Source: JBLHOS01 sp047623825
GTDB lineage: Bacteria; Pseudomonadota; Alphaproteobacteria; Rhodobacterales; Rhodobacteraceae
DNA length: 60,956 nt
Direction of reading: 5' to 3'
NCBI GenBank assembly: GCA_047623825.1
Contig: JBLHOS010000006.1
Coordinates: 1-60,956 of the forward strand
In this document: positions 34,303 to 43,490 of the stretch, one piece after another
Layout: each line of letters opens with the position of its first letter
Position numbering within the stretch: position 1 is the first letter of the stretch
Position numbers and translations under genes: made by a program
Notes under the pieces: model-generated
Database searches by the model: none
Told to the model about the DNA's origin: nothing
Seen by the model: the letters and a program-made list of their open reading frames with translations, nothing else

Positions 34303-35328
34303 TACGCCTGAGGCCCGACCATTTGTTCTGGTCTCTGCCATTCTGGCGTAAGCTATCGGCTTTATCGATGAGACGGTTGTGGCAATCGCCCTGCCCGCCA
34401 TGCGCGATACGCTTGATGCTTCATTGCCTCAGGCACAGTGGATCAACAACGGATATTTACTGACCCTTTCAGCGTTGATCCTGTTTGAGGGGCATTGGGC
34501 GTAAGGCTTGGGCTGGCCTGGCGTAATTTTGACCACACTTGGGCTGGCACTGATCGCGGTTGGCCTGACTGATGCATCCCAAGGTAGTGGGATGCCAAAC
34601 TGGAGCGTTTCGGCGGTTGGGGCCGCGGTCATGATCACATTCTGACTGTGGGAGGGGTACTGCACCTATCCCATGGTTTCCTTGGCACTGTTCATGAACC
34701 CCACATTTTCAGCTGCAAACGGTGCGACGGCCCTGATTTATTTTGCGCCCTCGACCATCTTATTTTTCTGCCGATGACCATAATCGCCGAATGGGTATTT
34801 CAGAATTAGCTGCCTCCGCCGCCTTTGCGCCGCTACCGATTTTTATCATACTGATGTCTGGTCGGGTTGGAAAATTGATCACCCGCGTTGGCCCCAGCCC
34901 GCTGATCGGTATCGGTACGGCCCTGGTTGGGCTGTATCCTTCTGGACTGGCCATAACCATGCCTGAGCAGGAGTTCTGGTACCGCGTAATACCTTGTACC
35001 AGTGTGATCGCTTTCGGCATCGCGCTGGTGGTCGCCCCATTGTCGATCGCGATCATGGGGGCCGTCTCTGACAAAAAATCAGGAATCGCCTCTACGATCA
35101 ATAATGCAGTCAGTCGGATGGCCGGCCTGATCGCTGTTGCCTCTATGGTCAGACTGGCTGGGGCCAGCTATTTGGCCGCCGGTGGGCCTGATAGCTTTGG
35201 CACTAGGTCGGACGGTGCGGGGCCATGCCAGCGCCATCAGTAGTGCCTTTGCCCAACTGGCTTGGATCACGGCGGCCCTGACGGCAGTCGGATCCGTTTG
35301 CGCATTTGTGTTTATCCGCAGGGCATAA
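34303..35328 (+). pseudogene. DHA2/EmrB-type MFS transporter remnant
   Basis: Pieces of a drug-efflux-type MFS transporter in several frames. The first piece reads ARPFVLVSAILA, a TAA at 34349-34351, then AIGFIDETVVAIALPAMRDT and QAQWINNGYLLTLSALIL. Next comes TTLGLALIAVGLTDASQGSG with another stop (TGA after VMITF). A third frame (from about 34790) gives MGISELAASAAFAPLPIFII and SDKKSGIASTINNAVSRMAG, and a fourth gives ISSAFAQLAWITAALTAVGS. Helices after the first are missing, so the gene suffered a deletion plus several frame breaks. It is dead. Confidence 0.8.
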
Positions 35329-35445
35329 TCGCAGCGCTGCAAATCTTCCCCGGCCACTAGGTGGCGCGGCACCTCATAAAGGCCCGCGGCCAGAAACGGC
35401 CCCAAAAACGAAAATCCGGCAGTGATCGGAATAGCTGGTGTCAGT
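35329..35445 (-). pseudogene. DUF2189 membrane protein remnant
   Basis: On the minus strand a frame reads AIPITAGFSFLGPFLAAGLY followed by EVPRHLVAGEDLQRCDYAL. This is the characteristic end-of-helix block of DUF2189 integral membrane proteins (GFAxxGPFxAxGLYEVSRR). Only about 40 residues remain, with stops on one side and the MFS remnant on the other. It is the debris of a second gene that abuts the MFS remnant. Confidence 0.6.
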
Positions 35446-35511
35446 CATGTCCAGCGTGTCAGGTCTACGTGCACACGGTACTGCGTTGCCCGGGATCCAG
35501 ACAACCGTTTG

Positions 35512-36885
35512 TTACAGCGTGGGTGGATGGCTGGCAGTCCAATCAACAGCGCCTTGATACTTGCGCGCCAGAGCCAAAAGCTGCGCATCACTGGATGCCG
35601 GGCCAAAGACCTGTACGCCACTTGCTAGACCATTTGCGCCAAATCCGGTTGGCAAGGTCACTGCCGGAATGCCCGCCAAAGCCACCGGGACAACCACATG
35701 CATCCAACGGTGATAGGTGTCCATTTTTTGGCCTGAAATCTCAGCCGGGTACCGCCACTCAACCGGGAATGGCCAGACCTGCGTCGCGGGCAGGACCAAC
35801 ATATCAAACTGGTCCCATAGCTGATCAAGAACCGCCAACCAGTTGCGGCGCAGCGCCAGTGCGGCCTGCAATTGCGCGCCGGGCATCGCGATCCCACGGG
35901 TGATCTCCCACTGCATTTCGGGCTTTAGCTGATCCCAGTCGGGCGTGCCGTGATACTGTCCTTTGTCCCAACCGATCGTGACAGACCGAAGATCAATCCA
36001 ACTGCGCCACAGATCCTCAGCGTCCATTGGCGGCGCCACATCCGATACGGCGCATCCAAGATCGCGGAACGTGGCAAGAGCCGTCGCATTTTGTGCCAAC
36101 AGGTCCGGGTCCATCGGAAAGGCACCGTCCCAGTCACCCAGCCAACCGATACGCAATGCGGCATCTGGTGGTGCAACCGCGCGGTGGTGCCCGCCGCTAA
36201 GCGTCACCTGCAACGCTTCAAGATCCGCGACATCGCGCGCCATCGGTCCAAGCGTCGACAACGTGTGGGAATAGGGTGTTGAATTTGAGCCATCCGGCAC
36301 GATTCCAGCTGTTGGGCGCAGACTGTAGACACAATTCCACGCCGCTGGATTGCGCAGACTGCCCATCATGTCGGACCCATCAGCCAATGGCAGCATCCGC
36401 GCGGCCAACGCAGCACCGGCGCCCCCTGATGACCCACCCGCCGTCCGCGTGACGTCATACGGATTTCGCGTCACCCCAAATAGTGGATTGAAACTGTGGG
36501 AACCTAGGCCAAACTCTGGTGTGTTTGTCTTCCCGATGATGATCGCACCGGCAGATTTGAGGCTGGTCACAATCGGATCGTCAATCAGTGGGATCAGGTC
36601 TTTGCGCAGCGGCGAACCCCAGGTTGACCGGATCCCTTTGGTCGCAACTAAATCCTTTACCGCCCAAGGAATACCGTGAAGCCAGCCTTGCGGCGTCGCA
36701 TCATCTGCGGCGCGGGCTTGGTCCATCAACTCATCAGGGTCGCGCATTGAGATGATCGCATTCAAAGCCGGATTAACATCGGCGATCCGGCTCAGTACTG
36801 CTGCCATCACCTCAGACGGTGCAAGTGTTCGGCGTGCGATCTGGCGCGACAGCTCCAACGCGGAAATGTTTAAAATGTCCTGCAT
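35512..36885 (-). CDS. Amidase (amidase-signature family)
   Basis: A 457-residue amidase-signature hydrolase. The Ser-cisSer-Lys triad region is complete: Lys in LHGIPWAVKDLVATKGIRST, the Gly/Ser-rich TAGGSSGGAGAALAARMLPL, and DGSDMMGSLRNPAAWN. It resembles amidases of Rhodobacterales acting on small amides, but the substrate is unknown, and GatA is unlikely because GatB/C are absent. An AAGGG precedes the ATG. It begins 33 bases after the prfB stop, so it may be co-transcribed with it. Confidence 0.92.
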   Translation of the reverse strand: MQDILNISALELSRQIARRTLAPSEVMAAVLSRIADVNPALNAIISMRDPDELMDQARAADDATPQGWLHGIPWAVKDLVATKGIRSTWGSPLRKDLIPLIDDPIVTSLKSAGAIIIGKTNTPEFGLGSHSFNPLFGVTRNPYDVTRTAGGSSGGAGAALAARMLPLADGSDMMGSLRNPAAWNCVYSLRPTAGIVPDGSNSTPYSHTLSTLGPMARDVADLEALQVTLSGGHHRAVAPPDAALRIGWLGDWDGAFPMDPDLLAQNATALATFRDLGCAVSDVAPPMDAEDLWRSWIDLRSVTIGWDKGQYHGTPDWDQLKPEMQWEITRGIAMPGAQLQAALALRRNWLAVLDQLWDQFDMLVLPATQVWPFPVEWRYPAEISGQKMDTYHRWMHVVVPVALAGIPAVTLPTGFGANGLASGVQVFGPASSDAQLLALARKYQGAVDWTASHPPTL

Positions 36886-36918
36886 ATGCCAAAGCCCTTT
36901 TTTGCGACCGATGACCGA

Positions 36919-38046
36919 TTAATCCTCGGCCTGCGCCTCAGCCCGACTTTTGCCGGAGACATCCATGGCCAGCGTGGCCGCCATCAAGCCGTCCAGATCA
37001 CCATCCAGAACGCCCGCACTATCGGACGTCTCATAGTTGGTGCGCAGGTCTTTGACCATTTGGTAGGGATGCAGCACGTAGGACCGGATCTGGTTGCCCC
37101 AGCCCGCATCACCTTTGTTCTCATGGGCTTCATTGATTGCAGCGTTCCGGCGGTCCAGCTCCATCTGGTAGAGCCGCGATTTCAGCGCCTTCATGGCGAT
37201 TTCACGGTTCTGGTGCTGCGACTTTTCCGAACTGGTGACGACAATCCCGGTGGGATGGTGCGTGATGCGAACCGCGCTGTCGGTGGTGTTGACGTGCTGA
37301 CCACCCGCCCCAGAGGACCGGTACGTGTCCAGCCGGATGTCTGACGGGTTCACCTCAATCTCGATGTTGTCGTCGACCACAGGATAAACCCAGACCGAGC
37401 TGAACGAGGTATGGCGGCGCGCAGCGGAATCGTAGGGAGAGATCCGCACCAGCCGGTGAACGCCACTTTCGGACTTTAGCCACCCATATGCATTGTGCCC
37501 GGTAATCTTATAGCTCGCAGATTTGATGCCAGCCTCTTCGCCAGACGTCTGCGATTGCAACTCAACCTTGTAGCCACGCTTTTCAGCCCACCGCACATAC
37601 ATACGCGCCAACATTGAAGCCCAGTCACAGCTTTCGGTACCGCCCGCGCCAGAGTTTATCTCCAAGAAAGTGTCATTGGCATCGGCTTCCCCGTCCAGCA
37701 GGGCCTCCAACTCTTTCTCGGCGGCAGATTTAGCAAGGATCGTCAGGGCGGCTTCGGCCTCAGCCACGACTTCTGCGTCGTCTTCCATCTCGCCAAGCTC
37801 AATAAGTTCGGCATTATCAGACAACTCAGCCTTAATACCATCGTAAATCGCGATCTTGTCGACCAGCGTTTGACGGTCACGCATCAGCTTTTGCGCGTTG
37901 TCGGGATTGTTCCATAGATCGGGGTCTTCAACGCGCGCATTGAATTCTTCCAGACGGTGCGGCGCTGTCTGCAAATCCATACGGCGCGCCAAGAGCCCTA
38001 GCGACTTTTTGATCGCATCGATATGAGATTGGGTTTCGGCGCGCAT
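36919..38046 (-). CDS. prfB: Peptide chain release factor 2
   Basis: A 375-residue RF2. The peptidyl-hydrolysis GGQ is at residues 248-250 (SSGAGGQHVNTTDSAVRITH). The stop-codon-recognition tripeptide is SPY at 203-205 (RISPYDSAARRHTSF) where the textbook motif is SPF. The gene reads through in a single frame: there is no in-frame UGA near codon 26, so the programmed +1 frameshift used by many bacteria is absent. The ATG at 38044-38046 follows AGCAGG. It lies 75 bases after mrcA. Confidence 0.97.
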   Translation of the reverse strand: MRAETQSHIDAIKKSLGLLARRMDLQTAPHRLEEFNARVEDPDLWNNPDNAQKLMRDRQTLVDKIAIYDGIKAELSDNAELIELGEMEDDAEVVAEAEAALTILAKSAAEKELEALLDGEADANDTFLEINSGAGGTESCDWASMLARMYVRWAEKRGYKVELQSQTSGEEAGIKSASYKITGHNAYGWLKSESGVHRLVRISPYDSAARRHTSFSSVWVYPVVDDNIEIEVNPSDIRLDTYRSSGAGGQHVNTTDSAVRITHHPTGIVVTSSEKSQHQNREIAMKALKSRLYQMELDRRNAAINEAHENKGDAGWGNQIRSYVLHPYQMVKDLRTNYETSDSAGVLDGDLDGLMAATLAMDVSGKSRAEAQAED

Positions 38047-38121
38047 TATTTTACCTGCTCTGGCTCATCATCGTGGTTTGTAACGATGTAGACCAGTGCC
38101 CGCTGACCCGCAAGGATAGCC

Positions 38122-40698
38122 CTAGTAAAGTCCGCCCGAACTCAGCGTCCCAAAACCTGTTTCTGTCGGAACACGCGCCGTTCCACCACCTGATGTGGAG
38201 ACCGTTTCGGTCTCCGAGATCGGGATATCAATATCTTCTTCGTTTCCACGACCGAACATCGGCAAGTTTGATCCCATTGCAAAGCCGCCATCAACAACAG
38301 CCAGCAATCCAAAATAGGGCTCCTCACCCTCTCGGAAATACTCAGCCACGACATGATCACCGCTGGCGTCATCTGGCAGGCGCTGACCAGAGAACCGGTC
38401 GATATTGTAGAACGAGCCACCGGGCGGCACCCGGAACGGCCCCCCACCATATTCAGCAATCGCCTCAGTCATGAATTCGCTGAAAATTGGGCCACACATG
38501 CCGCCACCTGACGCGCCGCGCCCCATGCTGCGGGGAAGATCATAGCCAATATAGCACCCCGCAACGATGTTGGACGAAAAGCCAATGAACCAAACATCGC
38601 GAGAATCGTTGGTGGTGCCAGTTTTTCCCGCGATTGGCACAGGTAGATTAACCGTGCGTGACGCCGTCCCACGGTCAACCACACCACGCATCATTGAGGT
38701 CAATTGATAGGCCGTAATCGCATCCATGACCCGCTCGCGATCAGAGATGATTTGCGGGGCAACGCCTGCGTCAAGGGACGCAAGCCGACAGTCATTGCAG
38801 ACCCGTTGGTCATGGCGATAGACGGTCTGGCCAAACCGGTCTTGGACGCGGTCAACCAAGGTCGGTTCAACCCGCTCTCCACCGTTTGCAAACATCGCAT
38901 AAGCCGCAACCATCTGATAAAGCGTGGTTTCCTGTGATCCAAGCGAGTTAGCCAGAAATGGCTGCATGTCCTCATAGACGCCAAAACGCTCTGCATATCG
39001 CGCCACCGTTTCAATGCCGACATCTTGCGCCAAGCGCACCGTCATCAAGTTGCGTGACCGCTCAATCCCGGTGCGCAGCGGTGCTGGCCCGTAAAATCGG
39101 TTCGATGCGTTTGTTGGGCGCCAGATCTCACCACCGGACTCAATCTCAATCGGGGCGTCGATGATGATTGTGTTGGGTGAATATCCACTGTCGAGCGCTG
39201 CTGCGTAGACAAATGGCTTAAAGCTAGAGCCCGGCTGACGCGTCGCTTGGGTTGCGCGATTGAAGACGGAATGCTGGTAGGAGAACCCACCCTGCATCGA
39301 CAAGACACGGCCAGTGTTGACGTCCATCGCCATAAAGCCGCCTTGGACCTCGGGGATCTGGCGCAAAGACCAACGGATAAAGCTGCCGTCGTCATCGCGT
39401 GTCATGGCGCGAATATGAATAACGTCACCAACCTCCAGCAGATCATCCACAGAATTTGCGACCGAACCAGTATTGCCATCCGCATCGACCGGACGGGCCC
39501 AGGTCACATCCTCTGGCGAGATCCAATGCCCGTCATCATCCTCATCGACGCCCTCAATCCCGATCCGGGCATGGGTTTGCCCCATCGCAAGAACAACCGC
39601 CGCGTGCCATCCATCCACGTCACGTGGGATGCTGGACGCTGCCAGTAAGGGACGCCAAACCGCTTCATCCGTGCTTAGAAGGGATGGATCAATCGTATCG
39701 ATCGGCTCACGCCACAGACCTTGCTGCCGGTCAAAGGATTCAAGCCCACGACGCAGCGCCTGCTCCGCCACTTCCTGAAGGCTTTCATCCATCGTGGCCC
39801 GAACTGCATATCCGCCTGAAAAGAATTCCTCTTCACCAAAATCGACGGACAACTGACGGCGGATCTCATCGGTGAAGTAGTTGCGAGCTGGAAGCTGCGC
39901 GCGGAACGGCTCAATATGACCGCCCTGAACAGTCTCAAGTGCGGTTGCCTGCGCAACCGTCATTTCCTCTTCGGTCAGGTAACCGTTCTCAAACATCTCC
40001 CGCAGCACATAGTTGCGGCGATTGACCGCCGTCTCATAATTGTTCACCGGGTGCAGATAACTGGGGCGCGCCGGCAATGCGGCCAGATAAGCGGCCTGCT
40101 CGGGGCGCAGCTCACTCAGGTCTGCATTGAAATAAGTCTGCGCCGCGGCTGCGACACCGTAGGAATTCTGACCCAGAAAAATCTCGTTGAGATACAGCTC
40201 AAGGATTCGCTCCTTGCTCATAGTTTCTTCAATGCGCGCGGCCAGAATGATCTCACGGATCTTGCGTTCAATACTGCGCGATCCGTCCAAGAGAAAGTTC
40301 TTCATGACCTGCTGCGTGATGGTCGAGGCACCACGTACGTCGTCTCCGCGTGACCGCACTGCATCAACCAAGGCGGCGCCGATACCGCGCATGTCATACC
40401 CCGCATGCTGATAGAAATTCTTGTCTTCAGCGCTGACAAACGCATGCGCGACCAGATCTGGAATATCTTCGGATGCCACGAAAAGCCGCCGCTCCCGCGC
40501 AAACTCGTCAACGATCCGCCCTTCACCCGAATATATCCGGCTTATTGTGGCCGGGGAGTATTGAGATAGCATTTCATGGTCGGGCAAATCGCGGCCATAA
40601 ATCCACAACACGCCACTGATACCAACTGCAATCATGACCAATCCGGTGGTAATCCAGCTAAAAATCGCCCCAATAAAGGATAGTATGAATCGGATCAT
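38122..40698 (-). CDS. mrcA: Penicillin-binding protein 1A
   Basis: An 858-residue class A PBP with one N-terminal membrane helix (IRFILSFIGAIFSWITTGLV), a GT51 transglycosylase domain with the catalytic VSAEDKNFYQHAGYDMRG, and a transpeptidase domain with the SxxK motif in RQPGSSFKPFVYAA and the KTG motif in IAGKTGTTNDSRDVWFIGFS. An OB-like insert lies between, as in long PBP1A forms. It synthesises peptidoglycan and follows the cell-wall amidase at 40982. ATG at 40696-40698. Confidence 0.97.
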   Translation of the reverse strand: MIRFILSFIGAIFSWITTGLVMIAVGISGVLWIYGRDLPDHEMLSQYSPATISRIYSGEGRIVDEFARERRLFVASEDIPDLVAHAFVSAEDKNFYQHAGYDMRGIGAALVDAVRSRGDDVRGASTITQQVMKNFLLDGSRSIERKIREIILAARIEETMSKERILELYLNEIFLGQNSYGVAAAAQTYFNADLSELRPEQAAYLAALPARPSYLHPVNNYETAVNRRNYVLREMFENGYLTEEEMTVAQATALETVQGGHIEPFRAQLPARNYFTDEIRRQLSVDFGEEEFFSGGYAVRATMDESLQEVAEQALRRGLESFDRQQGLWREPIDTIDPSLLSTDEAVWRPLLAASSIPRDVDGWHAAVVLAMGQTHARIGIEGVDEDDDGHWISPEDVTWARPVDADGNTGSVANSVDDLLEVGDVIHIRAMTRDDDGSFIRWSLRQIPEVQGGFMAMDVNTGRVLSMQGGFSYQHSVFNRATQATRQPGSSFKPFVYAAALDSGYSPNTIIIDAPIEIESGGEIWRPTNASNRFYGPAPLRTGIERSRNLMTVRLAQDVGIETVARYAERFGVYEDMQPFLANSLGSQETTLYQMVAAYAMFANGGERVEPTLVDRVQDRFGQTVYRHDQRVCNDCRLASLDAGVAPQIISDRERVMDAITAYQLTSMMRGVVDRGTASRTVNLPVPIAGKTGTTNDSRDVWFIGFSSNIVAGCYIGYDLPRSMGRGASGGGMCGPIFSEFMTEAIAEYGGGPFRVPPGGSFYNIDRFSGQRLPDDASGDHVVAEYFREGEEPYFGLLAVVDGGFAMGSNLPMFGRGNEEDIDIPISETETVSTSGGGTARVPTETGFGTLSSGGLY

Positions 40699-40981
40699 GA
40701 AAAGCCTGCTTTCGTTGTCTTAAGCCGTTATAGGTGCACTAACGCACCGGGTCAAAAGGCATTGCGTCATCACGTTTTTGCGTCAACTTTGGCGTATGTT
40801 GGCTAAAGGTAGTCTTCCTAACTGTGCATGGGTCTCCGACCATGGGGCCAAAACCCACGACCCATCACTTTATGAGGCACCAATCCCGACTGTGGTCTTG
40901 TCTGGGAAAACCAATGCAAGGGTATTGGGTTTGGGGTCTAGGGCAGATCGGTCTGGTTCGCCCGGTTCAAGACCTGGCGCG

Positions 40982-42202
40982 CTACTGCCGCAGCAACTGA
41001 CCTTCGGCAGCATCTGCAATCGCCCAGTCGCGCAGCGCATCAACCATACCTTCCTGCAGCCGCGCTCGCCATACCGCATCCAGCAGGTTTCGCAAATCCC
41101 GCTGATCCGACATAAAGCCCAGCTCAACCAGAACCGATGGGATGTCTGCCGCCTTCAAGACCGCAAAACCAGCCTCCAGCCGCGGGGTGCTGTGCAGCAC
41201 ACCATTGGCCGCCGCAATTCCCGCGACCATTGAATCTGCCAACGCGTCTGAGCGGGGATCAGTTTCCAGTCGCGCCAGATCCATCAAGACGCCAGCAATC
41301 TCGTCATCGCTGTCGGACAAATCGATGCCAGACAAAAGATCAGTCCGGTTGTGCCGCTCAGCCAGCGCCCGACTTGCGGCATCCGAGGCCGTATCCGACA
41401 AAGTGTAGACTGTGGCCCCCGTCGCCCGCCCCACAGCCAGCGCATCTGCGTGCAGTGAAATGAACAAGTCAGCCTGCGCAGCGCGCGCTATGCTAACCCG
41501 GGTCGGCAGGGGGACAAAAATATCGCTGTCGCGTGTCAGGACAACGTCAAATTCACCGGTACGCAAAAGGACTTCGCGCAACTCACGCGCGAAAACCAGC
41601 ATCAGATCGGCTTCGTTGGCGCCGTCGTTTTGCGCGCCGGGATCAACGCCACCATGGCCCGGATCAAGCACGACCATCAAAGTATCATCACCGGTCTGGC
41701 GCAAACGTGCCCCCGATGCCTGCGCGCTACCAGTCAAAAAATCGACATCCACACCGGGCGGAGCGCCTGCAAGGGCCGCGAATTGCTCAGCCGAGGTTTC
41801 GTGCAACAACACGGTGATCAGGGCACTGCCATCATTGGGGTCGGTTTGCATTCCGGCTTGCGCCACGCGCAGCGGCTCAACCAGATCAAGCACCAAACGC
41901 GACCATCCAGGTGCCGCCGCACCAGTGCGTGCACCAAGCACCGCATCCGCCACAAACACCGCGTCAGGCACCCCCTCAAATGAGACCTCGCGGAAATCCA
42001 TAACCAAGCGGTTCGGAGCAGTCAGAGTGAATATCCGGTATGGAACCGCCTGACTAAGGGCTAAGATCAGTTCGGCCCCCTGCCGGGTATCGTCCAGACG
42101 GCTACTTTCAGGCAACACCCGCGCAAGCGCGCGAAACTCCTGTGCGACGACAGGACCGCACAGCCCAATTAGGATTATGAAAATGACTACTGCTCGTCGC
42201 AT
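40982..42202 (-). CDS. amiC: N-acetylmuramoyl-L-alanine amidase (AMIN plus Amidase_3)
   Basis: A 406-residue periplasmic cell-wall amidase. The signal peptide is about residues 1-21 (MRRAVVIFIILIGLCGPVVA). The AMIN domain (about 25-130) targets it to the division site or peptidoglycan. The zinc amidase domain keeps LDPGHGGVDPGA, ADLFISLHADALA and SVLVELGFMSDQRDLRN. It cuts the bond between MurNAc and the peptide stem. The ATG at 42200-42202 is preferred over the one at 42224-42226 because it gives the signal peptide directly and has GGCGG upstream. The symbol amiC is by analogy. Confidence 0.92.
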   Translation of the reverse strand: MRRAVVIFIILIGLCGPVVAQEFRALARVLPESSRLDDTRQGAELILALSQAVPYRIFTLTAPNRLVMDFREVSFEGVPDAVFVADAVLGARTGAAAPGWSRLVLDLVEPLRVAQAGMQTDPNDGSALITVLLHETSAEQFAALAGAPPGVDVDFLTGSAQASGARLRQTGDDTLMVVLDPGHGGVDPGAQNDGANEADLMLVFARELREVLLRTGEFDVVLTRDSDIFVPLPTRVSIARAAQADLFISLHADALAVGRATGATVYTLSDTASDAASRALAERHNRTDLLSGIDLSDSDDEIAGVLMDLARLETDPRSDALADSMVAGIAAANGVLHSTPRLEAGFAVLKAADIPSVLVELGFMSDQRDLRNLLDAVWRARLQEGMVDALRDWAIADAAEGQLLRQ

Positions 42203-42280
42203 CGGTCTACCGCCGTTTTGATGCATCGAAGTTAGCAGAGACCGGGTTCAGACCCAAGCACGGATCGCAGCTTGAGGCCA

Positions 42281-43438
42281 TTATGCCATAGCGGTGCGTG
42301 TCGCCATAAACGTCTTGATCCGCGCGACCCCCTCAACGACATGAGCAGTCGTCCCGGCATATGAAAAGCGCAGGGTCTGGTGGCCCCGGATTTTGTCAAA
42401 ATCTAATCCCGGCGTCACCGCCACACCGACCCGGTCCAGGATATCAGCGGCGAAGGCCAAACTGTCATCGGTATAATCGCTCGCATCAACATAGACGTAG
42501 AATGCGCCATCGGCCGGGGCGGTTTTGGTCAGACCTGCTGCGGCCAACCCATCGACCAAGATCTGGCGGTTCTGCGCATAAACCGTACGGTGAGCATCCA
42601 ATTCCACCCGCCCCTCAGCCGACAACGCCCCAAGGCCTGCAATTTGCGCGGCGTGCGGCGGACAGATGAACATGTTTTGCGCCAAACGCTCAATCAAACG
42701 GACATGATCGGGCGGGACCACTATCCATCCAAGCCGCCAGCCGGTCATCGAAAAATATTTAGAGAACGAGTTGATCACATAGACATCATCCGTGACCTCA
42801 AGCGCAGAGACCGCGCGCCCCGCATATTGCAGTCCATGATAAATCTCATCCGAGATCAGGGTAATCTCATTAGACACACAGGCCGCAACCAGCGCACGCA
42901 TCGCATCCATGTCCAGCATAGTGCCAGTTGGGTTCGCAGGTGAGGCGACAATCAGACCGTCCAGATCTGACGTCAAATCGTCGGGGCCGGGCTGAAACCG
43001 CGCGGCAAGCTGGGTCTGAATACCAATTGGGTTCAGGCTCAACGCACTGAGGATCGCACGATAAGAAGGGTAACACGGCTCCCCAAGGCCCACCTTGGCG
43101 CCAGCGTCAAACAGCGCAGTGAACGCCAAAATGAACGCGCCTGATGCGCCAGCCGTCACGACAATACGGTCAGGATCAATCGCCAGCCCGTACCATTCGT
43201 CATAAAGCTCCGCAATTTTTGCGCGCAGATCCGGTAGTCCCAAGCTGGCGGTATAACCCAACGGGCCCGTCTCCATCATTTGGGTAAGATATTGCCGGGC
43301 AGCTTTGGGCGCGCCAGTGCCGGGCTGGCCCACTTCCATATGGATGATATCGCGGCCTGCCTCTTCGGCGGCGCGGGCAGCAGCCATGACATCCATCACG
43401 ATAAAGGGATCGACTACGGCCCGGCTTGAATGTCTCAT
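42281..43438 (-). CDS. Pyridoxal-phosphate-dependent aminotransferase (class I/II)
   Basis: A 385-residue aspartate-aminotransferase-fold enzyme. The PLP-binding Lys is in YVINSFSKYFSMTGWRLGWI, and the substrate/phosphate-binding residues appear in VVTAGASGAFILAFTALFDA and SPANPTGTMLDMDAMRAL. The N-terminus HMEVGQPGTGAPKAARQYL is typical of the class. A strong AAGGAG precedes the ATG at 43436-43438; the longer in-frame ORF upstream overlaps the opposite gene and is not coding. Donor and acceptor cannot be inferred. It is divergent from the M48 gene. Confidence 0.92.
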   Translation of the reverse strand: MRHSSRAVVDPFIVMDVMAAARAAEEAGRDIIHMEVGQPGTGAPKAARQYLTQMMETGPLGYTASLGLPDLRAKIAELYDEWYGLAIDPDRIVVTAGASGAFILAFTALFDAGAKVGLGEPCYPSYRAILSALSLNPIGIQTQLAARFQPGPDDLTSDLDGLIVASPANPTGTMLDMDAMRALVAACVSNEITLISDEIYHGLQYAGRAVSALEVTDDVYVINSFSKYFSMTGWRLGWIVVPPDHVRLIERLAQNMFICPPHAAQIAGLGALSAEGRVELDAHRTVYAQNRQILVDGLAAAGLTKTAPADGAFYVYVDASDYTDDSLAFAADILDRVGVAVTPGLDFDKIRGHQTLRFSYAGTTAHVVEGVARIKTFMATRTAMA

Positions 43439-43490
43439 CACGATCTCCTTAAACTGGCCTAGGTTCAACCAGCCTAGCGAAGGAACGTCA

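Noticed and set aside
35512..36885. Amidase as GatA of an indirect aminoacylation complex
   Set aside because: No gatB or gatC is adjacent and the sequence fits general amidases better.
40778..41233. 151-codon plus-strand ORF overlapping the cell-wall amidase end
   Set aside because: Antisense to a conserved domain and without a ribosome-binding site.
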